A stretch of DNA of 64,000 bases. Origin: Cellulosimicrobium cellulans. Lineage in GTDB: Bacteria; Actinomycetota; Actinomycetes; Actinomycetales; Cellulomonadaceae. The notes below the pieces were generated by a model that did no database searches, was not told the DNA's origin, and saw only the letters and a list, made by a program, of their open reading frames with translations. A program made the translations under genes and the position numbers. Positions within the stretch are counted from its first letter, which is position 1. Each line of letters begins with the position of its first letter. Positions 63,131-64,000 of this stretch are shown here, one piece after another. The DNA lies in contig NZ_BJNZ01000003.1 in assembly GCF_006539945.1 (NCBI RefSeq), positions 183,163 through 247,162 on the forward strand, read 5' to 3'.

Positions 63131-64000
63131 CGCCTGACCGCGGACGAGCCCTCGGTGTCCGGCGACGCTCGTCGTCCCCGCCCAGGGCGGCGCCGAGCGC
63201 GGCGAGCACGAGCAGGTCGACCAGCAGCCCGGCGACGCCGACCCACTGCAGCGCCCGGAACACCAAGAGCTGGGTGAGGAGCAGCGAGACGAGCACGCCG
63301 CGCCGGAGCCAGACGGCGCTCGCGCGCCGTGCGTCGGGACGCCCGCCCCGCGCCACGACCACGCCCGCCACGACGCACCCGACCGTGCCCGCGACGCCCA
63401 GGACGATCCCCGCCCCGACCCACGTCGGCACGTCGATGTCGCGAACGAGCACGCGGATGCCGGCCAGCAGCGACCCGAGCGCAGTCCCCAGCACGAGGAC
63501 CACGACCACGACCGCCGCCCAGCGCCGCTCGAGCGCCGCCGCGAACCAGGACGACGCGCGGCGCACGAGGGCGCGAACGGGGTCGGGGACGTCGACGTCG
63601 TCGCGCGGCACCGCCTCGACGAGCGCCACGACCTCGTCCGCCCCGTGCTCGCCCCGGCCCAGCGCGGCGAGCGCCCGGGCCTCCTCGCGCGCATCGTCGG
63701 TGAACCCGCCCGCGACGCCGGCGACCGCGCGGTCCGTGGCGACCGCGAGGTACTCGGCCGGGTGGTGGCGGCGCCGCCCGTGCAGCGCCTCGACCACGAG
63801 CACGAGCACCACGACCGTCGCGTAGATGAGCGCGGCCGTCGGCTGGTAGAAGTAGTCGTTGTCCGCGGTGACGAACTTGCCGATCTCGTCGACGAACAGC
63901 CCGAACCCCACGCCGCCGAGCACCGCCCCGAGCGACCGCAGCGCGGGGCCGACGAACGACAGCAGGACGACGACCGCGAGCGCCATCCCGAGCCCGCCCC
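63114..64000 (-). CDS. Uncharacterised membrane protein, 5' end beyond window
   Basis: The frame is open from the stop at 63114 to the right edge of the window, so the N-terminus is missing. The visible part has at least six hydrophobic segments (VVVLLSFVGPALRSLGAVLG, FYQPTAALIYATVVVLVLVV, WAAVVVVVLVLGTALGSLLA, VLVSLLLTQLLVFRALQWVG) and a central soluble segment with acidic/helical character. The end is Arg/Pro-rich. No family is recognised. Its 3' end overlaps the convergent FMN reductase gene by 17 bp. Confidence 0.6.
   Translation of the reverse strand, partial: GGLGMALAVVVLLSFVGPALRSLGAVLGGVGFGLFVDEIGKFVTADNDYFYQPTAALIYATVVVLVLVVEALHGRRRHHPAEYLAVATDRAVAGVAGGFTDDAREEARALAALGRGEHGADEVVALVEAVPRDDVDVPDPVRALVRRASSWFAAALERRWAAVVVVVLVLGTALGSLLAGIRVLVRDIDVPTWVGAGIVLGVAGTVGCVVAGVVVARGGRPDARRASAVWLRRGVLVSLLLTQLLVFRALQWVGVAGLLVDLLVLAALGAALGGDDERRRTPRARPRSGVTRRK

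Noticed and set aside
1..64000. CRISPR arrays, complete insertion sequences, prophage or rRNA genes
   Set aside because: No regularly spaced repeats, no transposase or integrase frames and no rRNA sequence were seen.

Overview
The window is very GC-rich, gene-dense chromosomal DNA. Strong G/C third-position bias, many GTG starts, 4-nt ATGA/GTGA gene overlaps, leaderless promoters and an LAXTG sorting signal point to an actinobacterium. The actinobacterial trio of a histidine phosphatase, a DUF3090 protein and an SCO1664-type protein, a DtxR/IdeR-type iron box and secreted polysaccharide-active enzymes suggest the Micrococcales (Cellulomonadaceae/Promicromonosporaceae-like). The family-level placement is inference.

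Region 1 (1-17.3 kb) handles iron and redox. A leftward hydroxamate siderophore operon (desA, desB and a desC-desD fusion cut by the window edge) sits behind an iron box. Next to it is a rightward operon of a receiver-flavoprotein fusion, a cyclic-nucleotide-binding histidine kinase and an LtrA-type membrane protein. After an HNH endonuclease with a putative leader peptide, an EEP nuclease/phosphatase, a P-loop kinase and a RibD-like reductase, a second iron box stands between an AraC-type regulator and a siderophore-binding lipoprotein plus siderophore-interacting protein.

Region 2 (17.3-25.4 kb) holds a lipoprotein, a pectate lyase behind a perfect LacI-type operator, a divergent MFS/LysR pair, and an ABC-F protein preceded by a leaderless eight-residue leader peptide and a hairpin.

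Region 3 (25.4-35.7 kb) is built around an ECF41-type sigma factor. Three TGTCACA-N16-GGTC promoter candidates lie in front of the sigma gene and an NmrA-like SDR gene. Two alpha/beta hydrolases, an XRE-NB-ARC-TPR protein, an SDR/TetR pair and a glycosyltransferase follow.

Region 4 (35.7-49.6 kb) contains a two-gene unit of a cytoplasmic trypsin-like protease with a long C-terminal extension and an MvdD-type ATP-grasp ligase, then a series of regulators and small enzymes. It ends with the phosphatase/DUF3090/SCO1664 operon and two less biased nuclease genes next to tRNA-Pro(GGG).

Region 5 (49.6-64 kb) has GntR/MFS, a Fic protein with its own 31-bp inverted repeat, an Imm5-like protein, an AlkZ-like protein and a DHA2 exporter. 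It also has a cell-wall-anchored cohesin protein followed directly by a dockerin-bearing secreted amidase, then a MarR regulator divergent from a YczE-like membrane protein and an FMN reductase.

The strongest candidates for undescribed biology are the cohesin/dockerin-amidase pair, the protease/ATP-grasp pair and the leader-peptide attenuators.
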